This document shows positions 26,085 through 35,404 of a DNA stretch of 64,000 nt, one piece after another; within the stretch, counting starts at the first letter, position 1; each line of letters begins with the position of its first letter. Made by a program: the position numbers and the translations under genes. Under the pieces are notes generated by a model. The model made no database searches, was not told the origin of the DNA, and worked only from the letters and a program-made list of their open reading frames with translations. Origin of the DNA: Scatomorpha stercorigallinarum (GTDB taxonomy: Bacteria; Bacillota; Clostridia; Oscillospirales; Oscillospiraceae); contig CALXGN010000001.1 of assembly GCA_944387865.1 (NCBI GenBank), positions 186,001-250,000 on the forward strand, written 5' to 3'.

Positions 26085-27284
26085 TTACTTCAGATAGGTG
26101 ACGGCGCCGAGCACGTGGAAAGCCGTGCCGTGCCAGAGGATGCCCTCGTCCACCTGGAAGGTGGGGCTGTGCACGGAGTAGTGCGTGGAGGGATCGTCGT
26201 TGGAGATATTGAGGAAGGCAAAAACGCCGGGGACCATCTCCTGGAAATAGGCGAAGTCCTCGTTGCCCATGGAGGTCTGCACATCCTGCTGCATGAACTC
26301 GCTGCCCATGTTCTCGGCCACGGCGGCGGCCATCTGGGCCGTCATCGCCGGATCGTTCATGACCGGAGGCGTGCCGTCCACCCAGTCAACAGTGCCTTCG
26401 CAGCGGAGCGCGGCGGAGACGCCCTCGACGATCTCGTTTATGCGCTTCATATAGAACTGCTGGGTGGCCGGGCTGGTGGTGCGGATGGTGCCTTCCATGA
26501 ACACTTCGGAGGGGATGATGTTCCAGGCGGAGCCGGAATGTACCTGGCAGATGGAGAGCACGCGCGGCTCGTCGCCGGGCAGCTCGCGGGTGGTGATGTT
26601 CTGCAGCGCGGTGTACACCTGCGCGGCGGCGGCGATGGGGTCGTGGCCCAGCGCGGGCTGCGAGCCGTGGCTGCCCTCGCCCTTGATGCGGATGACCAGG
26701 CGGTTGCCGGAGGCCATCATGCAGCCGGGCTTCATGACTATGGCGCCGGCCGGGAACTGCGGCAGCGGCCAGACGTGCATGCCCATGCAGGCGGTGACCT
26801 TGGGGTTCTCCATAAAGCCGCCCTGGATGATCATCTTCGCGCCGGTGATGACCTCCTCGCCGGACTGGAAGAAGAGCTTGACGGAGCCGTTGAGCTCGTC
26901 CTTTATCTGCGAGAGCACCTTGGCGGCGCCCAGCAGCATGGCGCAGTGGTTGTCGTGCCCGCAGGCGTGCATCTGGCCGGGGTGGGTGGACTTGTAGTCC
27001 ACGTCGAGCATCTCGTTCACCGGCAGGGCGTCCACGTCCGTGCGCAGGGCCAGCACCTTGTCGGTGTTCTTGCCCTGGATGAAGCCCACAACGCTGGTGT
27101 CCTGCACGCCGTCATGGATGACGGTGTTCAGCTGATAGGGTATGCCCATCTCGTCCAGCTGGGCGCAGATGAAGTCCTTGGTCTTGGGATTGTTGATGCC
27201 AAGCTCCGGTATCTTGTGGAGCTCACGGCGCATCTCGATCACGTAATCCTTGACTGCTTCGCACATTTCCATAACGTTTGCCAT
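26085..27284 (-). CDS. M20 family amidohydrolase (N-acyl amino acid / hippurate hydrolase-like)
   Basis: A 399-residue metal-dependent amidohydrolase. The metal site is indicated by GQMHACGHDNHCAMLLGAA and the ALRTDVDALPV strand before it; the dimerisation lid lies in the middle. The family removes acyl groups from amino acids or related amides and acts in the cytoplasm. It lies upstream of the glycyl radical enzyme and divergent from the XRE-cupin regulator, so it may release the amino acid or aromatic acid used by the cluster; this link is inference. Confidence 0.9.
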   Translation of the reverse strand: MANVMEMCEAVKDYVIEMRRELHKIPELGINNPKTKDFICAQLDEMGIPYQLNTVIHDGVQDTSVVGFIQGKNTDKVLALRTDVDALPVNEMLDVDYKSTHPGQMHACGHDNHCAMLLGAAKVLSQIKDELNGSVKLFFQSGEEVITGAKMIIQGGFMENPKVTACMGMHVWPLPQFPAGAIVMKPGCMMASGNRLVIRIKGEGSHGSQPALGHDPIAAAAQVYTALQNITTRELPGDEPRVLSICQVHSGSAWNIIPSEVFMEGTIRTTSPATQQFYMKRINEIVEGVSAALRCEGTVDWVDGTPPVMNDPAMTAQMAAAVAENMGSEFMQQDVQTSMGNEDFAYFQEMVPGVFAFLNISNDDPSTHYSVHSPTFQVDEGILWHGTAFHVLGAVTYLK

Positions 27285-27427
27285 AGCAGAAATACCCTCT
27301 TTCTATTAAATAAATATTTTGGAGCGCATATGGGCGGCCGGGGACGCTGCGGACCTCCTTTCTATTGTTATCGAAGCGCGCGGCCTGTTAAATGTCCGGT
27401 CCGTGCGCTATAACGTTCTCTACATAC

Positions 27428-27455
27428 AGCATACCATCTTTTACAGATTTGTCAA
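27428..27455 (-). promoter_or_regulatory. promoter of the M20 amidohydrolase with a long leader
   Basis: TTGACA (27450-27455) and TATGCT (27428-27433) are 16 bases apart on the minus strand. The leader of about 135 bases includes a spare AGGAGGT near 27352-27358 and a tiny reading frame (ATG CGC TCC ... TAA, 7 codons) before the real start. Confidence 0.6.
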
Positions 27456-27539
27456 TCAATTTTTTGTCTGGAGGCAAATTTTTTGTATGTATGACCAATG
27501 GCCTTGACCTCTCTGCGCGGCAAACGCAATAAAAAGGTG

Positions 27540-27612
27540 TTGTTTAGATGAAAGATACGTGATAGAATAGCAGGGTATATCGGACGCCCGCATACAGGTA
27601 AGCGGGCGTCCG
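27540..27612 (+). promoter_or_regulatory. promoter and leader hairpin of the XRE-cupin regulator
   Basis: TTGTTT (27540-27545) and TAGAAT (27563-27568) are 17 bases apart. Right after the expected start site CGGACGCCCGC (27581-27591) is exactly inverted at 27602-27612, a hairpin or operator in the 5' leader, 40 bases before the ATG. This would suit autoregulation. Confidence 0.55.
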
Positions 27613-27651
27613 CATCAAAAAATATGCCTTTGACAGGAAGGATATGAAGAT

Positions 27652-28272
27652 ATGACAGCCAGCGAAAGGCCCGCGGCAGCGCCGGCGGAAGGCGCGCAGG
27701 ATATGAATACCGTCATCGCCGACAATCTCCGCGCTCTGCGGCAGGGCCTTAACCTCAGCCTGAGCGAGGTGTCTGAACGCACGGGCGTCAGCAAGAGCAT
27801 GCTGGGGCAGATCGAGCGCAATGAGTCCAGCCCCACCATCTCCACGCTGTGGAAGATCGCCACCGGGCTGCAGGTCTCCTTCACCTCGCTGATGGAGCGC
27901 CCCGAGCAGGGCATCCGCATCGTCCGCGAGTCGGAGGTGACGCCCGTCATCAACGACCACGGCCGCTTCCGGCTCTACCCCGTGGTACCCGCGCAGGCCG
28001 ACCGCAGCTTTGAGCTGGTCGATCTTGAGCTTATCGAGGGCGCTGTGTCCGAGTCCAGCCCGCACGCGGACGGCACGGAGGAGATCGTGCTCGTCTATCA
28101 GGGCGAGCTGGAGATCGTCCTCGGGGAAAAGGCCGACGAGCGCTATGCCGTCCCCGCCGGCTCCGTGATATCCTACCGCGCCGACCAGCCCCACATCTAC
28201 CGCAACCTGGCGGACGGCGTCACCCGCGCCGCCATGGTGATAAACTACGCCCCGCCGAAAAAGGCCCCGTAA
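27652..28272 (+). CDS. XRE-family regulator with C-terminal cupin domain
   Basis: A 206-residue regulator. A helix-turn-helix (about residues 20-75, LRALRQGLNLSLSEVSERTGVSKSMLGQIERNESSPT in two halves) is joined to a cupin barrel (about 110-200; PHADGTEEIVLVYQGELEIVLG and PAGSVISYRADQPHIYRN). Regulators of this type respond to small molecules in amino-acid, polyamine or aromatic metabolism. It is divergent from the amidohydrolase and is the only regulator in the glycyl radical enzyme region, so it is the prime candidate for its control. Confidence 0.92.
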   Translation: MTASERPAAAPAEGAQDMNTVIADNLRALRQGLNLSLSEVSERTGVSKSMLGQIERNESSPTISTLWKIATGLQVSFTSLMERPEQGIRIVRESEVTPVINDHGRFRLYPVVPAQADRSFELVDLELIEGAVSESSPHADGTEEIVLVYQGELEIVLGEKADERYAVPAGSVISYRADQPHIYRNLADGVTRAAMVINYAPPKKAP

Positions 28273-28288
28273 ACCGCATAAAGAAAAT

Positions 28289-28314
28289 GCCCCGGGCTCT
28301 CCCGGGGCTTTTTT
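28289..28314 (+). terminator. terminator of the XRE-cupin gene
   Basis: GCCCCGGG-CTCT-CCCGGGGC followed by six T on the plus strand, 17 bases after the stop codon. Confidence 0.93.
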
Positions 28315-28340
28315 CTGTTTTCAAGCCTGACGGCGCGGGA

Positions 28341-28373
28341 AAACAGCCCCGGCGGATGCCGGGGCTGTTTTTT
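28341..28373. terminator. bidirectional terminator below the SLH protein gene
   Basis: CAGCCCCGGC (28344-28353) pairs with GCCGGGGCTG (28358-28367); T-runs flank both sides (TTTTTT on plus, TTTT on minus). It serves the minus-strand SLH gene that ends at 28383. Confidence 0.88.
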
Positions 28374-28382
28374 GATCTGCGT

Positions 28383-31355
28383 TTACTGATACCTCGTCCA
28401 GTCGGGGTCTTCCGTCAGCTTCGTCCAGTCCTCGTGCGCGTCCGGGCGCGTGTATTCGTGGCTGTTCGTCGCCTCCTGAACTGCGAAGTAATACCACGCG
28501 GCCGGCGGGTTGTCGCTCCACACCCTCATTCCCGGCAGCAGGTCCGCATCGTTCACCGGGTCGCGCTCCAGCACGCGGTTTATCATCGTCATCGCCTCCG
28601 CGCGCGTTATCTCCGCATCCGGACGGAAAGACCCGTCCTCATAGCCCGTTATCCAGCCCAGCGCCGCCGCGCGCTCGATGCTCTCGCGCGCCCAGTGGCC
28701 GGAAATATCCGTGAAATAGCCCTCGAACTGCACCTCCGACTCGTCAAACCGCGCGAAAAGTGCCGCAAATTCCGCCCGCGTTATCGGCGCGTCGGGGTCG
28801 AAAACGCTCTCCGTACGGCCCGTGATGATGCCCAGCTTGACCAGCGTGGACACTGCCATGTTGTACCAGTCACTTTCGTCCACATCCGCGAAGCTGTTGG
28901 CAGTCGTCAGGTTGCCGTCGCGCACCTCAGGCTTCAGCAGGCGGAAAACTATCGTTGCCACCTCCGCACGCGTGATGGTGCCCTCCGGCTTCACCGTGCC
29001 GTCCTCGTAGCCGATGACGTAAGCAAAGTGGTCATCGCCGTTGAGCATCGGCGGCACCGTGCTGCCGGGACGGACAGGCTCATCGTCGTCATCGTCGTCA
29101 TCGTCGTCCGGCGGGATGATGGGCGGCCACCTGGGCTCGTCCGGCTCTTCGGCCTCGGGGACATCGACGGTCTCCGTCGTCTCATTCGGCCCGGTCTCCG
29201 TGCTGTCCGCCACGGCCGTGTTCCGCAGCGTCGTGCCGGCGTCCTCCTCGAGCACCGTGTATTTGGCCGTTATTTTCACGCTCTCGCCGGCCGCCAGCTC
29301 GCCGATGGTGAACGTCCCGTCACCGTTGTCCGTCACCCCGTCGGGCAGCTCAAAGCGCAGCGCGCCGTGGCCGGAGAATCCTTCGGTCACCGTGACGCCG
29401 GTGAGCCCAACGTTGCCGTCATTCGTGACCGTGATGGTGTATACCACCTCGTCGCCCACCGCGGCGCTCTCGACGTTCGCGCTCTTGGTGACCGACAGCG
29501 AGGGCGCGGGCACGACGGTGCTCTCATACTGCGCGGTGAAGATGTAGTCCCGATCGATCTCGAGCGCGAGTATGTCGTCCGCGGCGTATTCTTTGCCGCT
29601 GTCGTCCGTCCACTTGCCGGTGAAGCGCCAGCCGGCGTTCTCGTTCACGGCGGGGATGTCCTCCTGCGCCAGCTTACTGTCCGGCAGGATGTTGGCTATC
29701 TGCACCCTGCCGTCAGCCGACGCGCCGGCGAGCGTGCCGCCCGCGCCCGGCTCGAAGGTCACCGTGTAAGCGAGCTTTTTCTCCCAGACGAGCGCGAAGG
29801 GCGAAAAGCAGCCGCTGTCCTTATTGCCCTCCAGCGTAAAGACCATATTTTCGCCGTCGGCCGTAACCTCGATGGGCTCAACTTCAGAACCGCCTATCTG
29901 CTCCGCAATATCGTCCCTGTACTCGCGGTGCAGGCCCTTGAAGTGCAGGACGTAGAAGTCATAGTACTCCGCGCCCAGCTCCAGCTCCTTCGGGAGAGGC
30001 CAGTATATCGATATCCCGACGCCGTCGTCCGTGCTCACCCAGGCGTTGCCGTCGTTTTCGTTTATCAGGTCGAGGTATTTGAACTCGCTGTTGTCGCTGC
30101 TGAACTCGAAGGATTTTTCCCCGGCATGGCTTATCAGCAGCTGTTCCGTGTCCTCCCCTTCCTCGCCGGGCAGGATGTCGTCAAAAAGCAGGGATATATG
30201 CGCGCCCGCCGCCTCATCGTCGCCCAGGACGCCGAGCGCCTCCTTGCCGTTGGTGTAGTAAGAGGTTTTGTCCGCGATGACGGCGACGCCGATGCCGTCA
30301 TCGGTATCCACGTCCTCCGGGCTGGCCACGACCGGCTGCGCTATGTCGAGCGGCTCTGCCTCATCCAGCACCGCGTCCGGCGCGGAGACGTTACGGACGG
30401 TGAGGCTGCCGCCGCCGATCTCGCCATCATAAACCGTCCCCTCGCTGCCGGTGATGGTAAGGCCGGCAGTGTCAACGCCTATCGCATACACACCGGGGAC
30501 GCCGTCGTGCGCCGCGGCAGTGCCGCCGCCTTCGGGGGTGAAGGTGTTCCCCAGCCCGGCCAGCACCCAGTAGCTGCCGGCTTTGGCCGCATTGAACGTC
30601 TCCCCTTCATCCACCGAGAATGTGAGCATCTCCGGATCGGCGCCGCTTATCTCATACCTGACCGCGGGGAAGGGCGTGCCGCTGAGGGAATTGCCGCCGG
30701 TGTAGGCGGTCATGCTCTGCGGTGTGAGGGTGATGACCGGGTCTTCATCGCTGTCCTTCCAGTTGAGCACGAGCGCGCCGAAGCCAAATTTTTCGTCGCC
30801 GGTCACTTCAAACACGCCGCCGTCGCCGACAGCGTTCACCAGCGTGTTCCCCGGGTCGGCGAATATGTTTGCAGTTTCAACATAGCCCTCCGCCCAGGTG
30901 TCCTGCACGACCTTGTATCTGCCCGGAGTAAAGCCCCTGAACACGACGCAGCCGTCTTCGCCGGTCTCGCCGCTCATGCCGGCGACCGTTTCCCAGTCTC
31001 CGTCATCATTCTGCTTCTCAACGTGGAACTGCGCGCCTCTGATGTTTTCCAGGCGGTCATCGGCGTTGACAAGGCTGACGATAAGCTGGTTTTTCCGCGC
31101 CACGCCCGTGCCGCCGCCGTTGTTGCGGTGAATGTGGAGCTGTTGCCGCCCTGTGTCAGCCTGTCCTCTCCGTCTATGTACGATGTACGGACAAGCGTAT
31201 TCGTGACGTTTTTGGAGCCGATAACATCGGGATAATAGGTATAAAAATGCACGAAGTAATGTACGACGTTGCCGCCGGTGGCGCCTTCATCGCCAAAGAT
31301 ATACGGGTACTTTGCGGCGTAGTCCGCGCCTCTGCCGCCGAGGGAGTCATATGGT
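28383..31355 (-). pseudogene. SLH-domain surface protein, N-terminally truncated and frameshifted
   Basis: The main open frame (906 codons, 31103-28383) encodes an extracellular protein: a Cna-B-like repeat near its start, further beta-sandwich repeats, an InlB-type repeat (AYTVTFEPGAGG), a DUF11-like repeat (SLSVTKSANVESAAVGDEVVYTI), an Asp run, and three C-terminal SLH domains. It has no signal peptide and no ribosome site. A second frame upstream continues the protein (WRPYDSLGGRG to GGNSSTFT, about 31355-31128); adding one C at 31127-31128 joins the frames as STFTRNNGGGTGVARKN. Before 31355 the coding stops at a junction with a recombinase gene. Either a real pseudogene, a silent cassette, or an assembly error. 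Confidence 0.75.
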
Positions 31356-31748
31356 CTCCATCACCAGCGCGAGCCGCCCGCGGCCATGGCCGCGCGCCGC
31401 CTTTACGAGCCGCTCATACTCCCCGCGCGTCAGCTCGCGGCCCCGGTCGCGGAACGCGCGCCGCTGTATGCGCAGCAGCTCCGCGCGGCAGTCCCAGCCG
31501 GCGAACTTGAAGAAGCGGTTCAGCGCGACCAGCATGCCGTTGACGCTCGGCGGGCCATAGCCCTGCTCGAGCAGCCAGCAGCGCCATCCCGCCGCCGCTT
31601 CGCCCGTCGCCTCGCCGCCCTCCAGCCAGCGCGCGAAGGCGCGCACATGGCGAAGGTAGTTCTCCGCCGTCCCCTGCGCGCATCCCGCCGCCCGCAGCTG
31701 GGAGGAAAAATTCTCAAGCAGCTTTTCCGTAACGTATCTGTCGTTCAT
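31347..31748 (-). pseudogene. tyrosine recombinase, N-terminal fragment
   Basis: The 133 residues are the SAM-like core-binding domain (YVTEKLLENFSSQLRAAGC to NRFFKFAGWDC) and the first strand of the catalytic domain (RELTRGEYERLVKAAR to LALVMETI). Intact relatives continue with a CATGIRVSEL-like motif; here a stop follows ETI directly and the Arg, His and Tyr catalytic residues are missing. ATG at 31748 follows GGAGG by 7 bases. The break coincides with the truncated start of the surface protein, so one rearrangement probably damaged both. Confidence 0.85.
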
Positions 31749-31899
31749 TGCATCGCCTCCGCTGTGTGTGATGAGCATATTCTATACCTGATTTGTGAAC
31801 TGGTGTATATCCATCGTTCCGCGCCGCCCCCGGCGGCCAGGCAGGGCGGACCGTGAAAATATGAGAAACTATTTTCTCAAAGCGCCTGAAGCAAGCCCA

Positions 31900-31916
31900 G
31901 TTTTAGCCGCTAAAAC
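31900..31916. promoter_or_regulatory. 17-bp inverted repeat upstream of the starch locus
   Basis: GTTTTAGC-C-GCTAAAAC is a perfect 8-bp inverted repeat in the 342-base region between the recombinase fragment and the starch-binding gene. Its form suits a LacI-type dimer, but it is about 100 bases upstream of the -35 element, so its role is uncertain. Nothing else gene-like was seen in this region. Confidence 0.35.
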
Positions 31917-32018
31917 GCCGCCATCCGGCAAAATTTCTGTGCAATATTTATATATTTCCGGCGTTTACATTGTACGAAATAGACATGATGATAAGTGTAT
32001 TGTTTTCGTAATTTCGCA

Positions 32019-32047
32019 TTGACCATGCCGATTTACAATGCTAATAT
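32019..32047 (+). promoter_or_regulatory. sigma-A type promoter of the starch-binding gene
   Basis: TTGACC (32019-32024) and TAATAT (32042-32047) are 17 bases apart. The leader is about 37 bases and GGAGG lies 8 bases before the ATG at 32091. Confidence 0.78.
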
Positions 32048-32090
32048 GGCCTCAGGGACGTATAAAACAATACGGATTGGAGGCATAAAA

Positions 32091-33230
32091 ATGAAGAAGT
32101 TTACGGCAATGCTGCTCTGCCTGCTGCTCATCGCCTGCCTGTCGACGGCGGCGCTGGCGGACTCGGCGGAGGCGGAGATGGTGCCCGTGCTGGCGCAGGT
32201 GCCGGCGGACTGGGCGAACCCCTGCTGCTGGGCCTGGGCCGACGACGGCACCAACGCCTTTGCGGCCTGGCCCGGCGGGGCGATGGAGCCGCTGGGCGAC
32301 AGCGGCTGGTACTACATCTATGTGCCGGCCTTCGTGCAGAACGTGATAATCAGCGCCAACGAGGCGGCGGTGCAGACCGCCGGCGACGTGGTGGAGGCCG
32401 GGCGCGAGGTGTGGATCGCCGTCGCGGACGACCTCACGACCACGGTGAGCTACGAGGCCCAGGCGGACGTTGAGATCCCCGCCTATGTGGAGACCTACAC
32501 CGTCCACGCCTACGTCCCCCTGGAGTGGGAGAGCGTCAGCGTACTCGCCGGGGAGGCGGAAAAGGCCATGTCCGGCGGCGAGGAGGGCTGGTTCACGGCC
32601 GACGTGCCGGTGACCGCCACGAGCCTGACCTTCATCGGCAACGGCGGCGCGGCGCAGACGGAGGCCGTCGCCGTGGAGCCGCAGGAGGTCTGGGTGACGG
32701 TGTACAACGACCTCAGCACCGAGGCCGTCTATGAGGACCCCGAGGCCCCCGACGCGCCGCCCATCACCGTCCATGCGCAGGTGCCCGCGGACTGGGCCGG
32801 CCCCTGCTGCTGGGCCTGGTCGGCCCCGGACGGCACCAACGCCTTTGCCGCCTGGCCGGGCGAGGCCATGACGGAGGGCGAGGACGGCTGGTACAGCATC
32901 GAAGTGCCCGGCTGGGTGAACTCCATCATCATCAACGCCAACGAGGGCGGCATACAGACCACCGACCTCTCCGTTGAGACGGGCAAGGACGTGTGGATAA
33001 CCGTGACGGACGCGGAGAACGCCGCCGTCGCCTATGAGCAGCCGGCCGGCGAGGCCGCCGAGCCCTCTGCCGAGCCCTCCGCCGCGCCGGAGGAGAGCGC
33101 CGCGCCCGCTGAGGACAGCGAGGGCGCCGGCGAGGGCGGCAGCAGCGCCACGTTGTGGATCGTGATCGCCGTCGTCGTGGTGGCCGCCATCGCCGTCGCC
33201 GCCGTGGTGTCGAAGAAGAAAAAGAAGTAA
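32091..33230 (+). CDS. membrane-anchored starch-binding protein with CBM26-like modules
   Basis: A 379-residue exported protein. A signal peptide (MKKFTAMLLCLLLIACLSTAALA) is followed by three related modules at about 30-125, 140-220 and 225-320. Modules 1 and 3 are close copies with VPADWA-PCCWAW, DGTNAFAAWPG and IINANE motifs, typical of CBM26 starch-binding domains; the middle one is diverged. A Ser/Ala/Pro/Glu linker leads to a C-terminal membrane helix and a Lys run. It probably captures starch or maltodextrin at the cell surface for the transporter encoded next. Confidence 0.82.
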   Translation: MKKFTAMLLCLLLIACLSTAALADSAEAEMVPVLAQVPADWANPCCWAWADDGTNAFAAWPGGAMEPLGDSGWYYIYVPAFVQNVIISANEAAVQTAGDVVEAGREVWIAVADDLTTTVSYEAQADVEIPAYVETYTVHAYVPLEWESVSVLAGEAEKAMSGGEEGWFTADVPVTATSLTFIGNGGAAQTEAVAVEPQEVWVTVYNDLSTEAVYEDPEAPDAPPITVHAQVPADWAGPCCWAWSAPDGTNAFAAWPGEAMTEGEDGWYSIEVPGWVNSIIINANEGGIQTTDLSVETGKDVWITVTDAENAAVAYEQPAGEAAEPSAEPSAAPEESAAPAEDSEGAGEGGSSATLWIVIAVVVVAAIAVAAVVSKKKKK

Positions 33231-33309
33231 AGCCGCATTTTTACATTTCCTATCAGAGAGGGCGGGCGCGTCTCGGCGTGCCCGCCCCGCGGGATATAAG
33301 GAGGGAACG

Positions 33310-34509
33310 ATGAAAAAACTTCTTTCGCTGCTCCTGGCGGCGGCGATGGTATTTGCCCTGGCCGTCTGCGGCGCACAGGAAACGGACGCGGACAGCATCG
33401 TCATCTGGCACGACAAGGAGGACGCCGTGGCCGAGGTGCTGCAAAGCTACCTCAGCGAGGCGCTGCCGGACTACACGATAACGCTGGAGAAAAAGACCAG
33501 CCTCACCGATTCGCTCAAGCTGGTGGGCAACGACCCCTCCAGCGCGCCGGACATGTTCATCTTTGCCCACGACAAGATCGGCCTGTTTGCCGAGATGGGC
33601 ATACTCGAGCCCATCGAGGGACTGCTGCCGGAGGGCGAGCTGGCAAATTACCTGCCGATGACCACCGAGGCCGCGACGTACAAGGGCACGGCCTATCAGC
33701 TGCCGCTCTATTTTGAAACGCTGCTCTTCATGTACAACAGCAAGTACATGACGGCCGAAATGGTGCCGGAGACCACCGAGGAGCTCTATGCCTACATGGA
33801 GGCCAACACCGGCCGCGACCGCTTCGGCTTCGTCGAGCAGCACTCCACGGCCTATTACTCCGCCGCCTGGATACACGGCTTCGGCGGCGAGATCATCAGC
33901 GCCGACGGCGTGCCCTTCCCCGAACCGCAGGCCGTGAAGGACGCGCTCGCCTACCACCTCAAGTTCGTGCAGCTCATGCCGGGCGAGACGGAGTACTCCA
34001 CCGTGAACACCCTCTTCCTCGAGGGCAAGGCAGACTCGACCATAGGCGGCCCATGGATGGTGCCCAGCGCCCGCGAGGCGGGCATCGAGCTCGGCATCGC
34101 GCCCATGCCGGTGGTGGATGAGACGGGCATGCCGCTCGCGCCCTATTCCGGCGTGCAGGGCGTGCATGTGCTCACCCATGCGGCGGAAAGCAAAAGCGAG
34201 GCCGTGCGCGCCGTGCTGGCGGCGCTCTGCGCGCCGGAGGTCGGCGTGGAGCTCGCCCTGGCCAGCGGCTGCGCCCCGGCGCGGACGGAATGCTATGATG
34301 ACGAGGCCGTCGCCAACGACGAGCTGGTGCAGGCCATGCGCGCCACGGCGGAGATAGCCATACCGATGCCCAACATCCCCGAGATGGACGTGATGTGGAC
34401 GGTGATGAGCAACCTGCTCACGGACGTCAACATGTCCGGCCGCGATGTGGACGAGAGCTTTGACGAGGCCCTGGCGGAGGCGGAGAACCTCATCGCCAAC
34501 ATGAAGTGA
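33310..34509 (+). CDS. maltose/maltodextrin-type ABC substrate-binding lipoprotein
   Basis: A 399-residue family 1 extracellular solute-binding protein. A signal peptide ends in FALAVCGA; the Cys is a plausible lipid site, though Val before it is unusual for a lipobox. Features include PDMFIFAHDKIGLFAEMG, YKGTAYQLPLYFETLLFMYN and GGPWMVPSAREAGIELGIAPMP, close to maltodextrin-binding proteins. AAGGAGG precedes the ATG. It stands directly before two permeases and after the starch-binding gene. Confidence 0.9.
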   Translation: MKKLLSLLLAAAMVFALAVCGAQETDADSIVIWHDKEDAVAEVLQSYLSEALPDYTITLEKKTSLTDSLKLVGNDPSSAPDMFIFAHDKIGLFAEMGILEPIEGLLPEGELANYLPMTTEAATYKGTAYQLPLYFETLLFMYNSKYMTAEMVPETTEELYAYMEANTGRDRFGFVEQHSTAYYSAAWIHGFGGEIISADGVPFPEPQAVKDALAYHLKFVQLMPGETEYSTVNTLFLEGKADSTIGGPWMVPSAREAGIELGIAPMPVVDETGMPLAPYSGVQGVHVLTHAAESKSEAVRAVLAALCAPEVGVELALASGCAPARTECYDDEAVANDELVQAMRATAEIAIPMPNIPEMDVMWTVMSNLLTDVNMSGRDVDESFDEALAEAENLIANMK

Positions 34510-34510
34510 T

Positions 34511-35404
34511 ATGGACAAGCGCCGCAAAAGCATCCTCCGGAGCTACCTCGTATCCGGCCCTTCCCTGCTGCTGATAGCCCTCATCGTCGTCTTCCCCATC
34601 CTCTACACGTTCTACATCTCGCTCACCAACATGAGCGTCTACCACTGGTTCGACTACACGCTCATCGGGCTCGACAACTACTGGCGCGCGCTCTTCGTGT
34701 TCGACTCCGGCTTCCTCTCCGCGCTGCTGGCGACGGTGCTGTGGACGGCGGTGAATATGGCGCTGCAGCTGGTGATAGCCTTCCTGCTGGCAAGCGCGCT
34801 GAACGTAAAGAAGCTGCGCCTGCGCAAGGTGTACAAGACGCTTCTGATGTTCCCCTGGGCGATGCCGGGCTATGTGTCCATCCTGCTCTGGAAAACGGGC
34901 ATGTTCAACAGCGAGTTCGGCCTGCTCAACCAGTGGATGGAGGCCCTGGGGCACGAGGCCGTGCGCTGGCTCTCGACGGACGTCTCTGCCTTCATCTGCT
35001 GCACGGTGGTCAACCTCTGGCTGGCCCTCCCCTTCATGATAATGATCATGGACGGCGCGCTGCAGAGCATCGACGCGAGCTATTACGAGAGCGCGATACT
35101 CGACGGCGCCAGCTGGCTGGAGCGCACGCGGTACATCACCATCCCCTCGATAAAGCCCATCATCGCGCCAGCGGTCATCATCACGGTGTTCACCACCTTC
35201 AAGCAGTTCGACGTCGTCTATCTGCTCACCCAGCAGATGGGCGCGCGCACGGGCTCGAATTTCCACACGATATTGACCTACGCCTATGAAAACGCCTTCG
35301 TGACCAACAATTACGGCTACAGCTCGGCCATATCCATCATCATCTTCGCGCTGATGCTGGTATTTTCAGCGCGCTTCAAGCTCGCGGGGGAGGGAGAACT
35401 GTGA
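34511..35404 (+). CDS. ABC transporter permease, MalF-like
   Basis: A 297-residue inner-membrane permease with six predicted helices and the coupling-loop motif ESAILDGASWLERTRYITIPSIKP, the EAA loop that contacts the ATPase. It begins two bases after the binding-protein stop and overlaps the next permease (GTGA). It lacks the long extracellular P2 loop of E. coli MalF, as usual in Gram-positives. Confidence 0.93.
   Translation: MDKRRKSILRSYLVSGPSLLLIALIVVFPILYTFYISLTNMSVYHWFDYTLIGLDNYWRALFVFDSGFLSALLATVLWTAVNMALQLVIAFLLASALNVKKLRLRKVYKTLLMFPWAMPGYVSILLWKTGMFNSEFGLLNQWMEALGHEAVRWLSTDVSAFICCTVVNLWLALPFMIMIMDGALQSIDASYYESAILDGASWLERTRYITIPSIKPIIAPAVIITVFTTFKQFDVVYLLTQQMGARTGSNFHTILTYAYENAFVTNNYGYSSAISIIIFALMLVFSARFKLAGEGEL

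Noticed and set aside
31101..31103. GTG at 31103 as a true start for the 906-codon SLH frame
   Set aside because: No ribosome site, no signal peptide, and coding clearly continues upstream in another frame.
28287..31235. Plus-strand open frame of 982 codons opposite the SLH pseudogene
   Set aside because: Arg/Val/His-rich translation without domains; the minus strand encodes SLH and Ig-like repeats.
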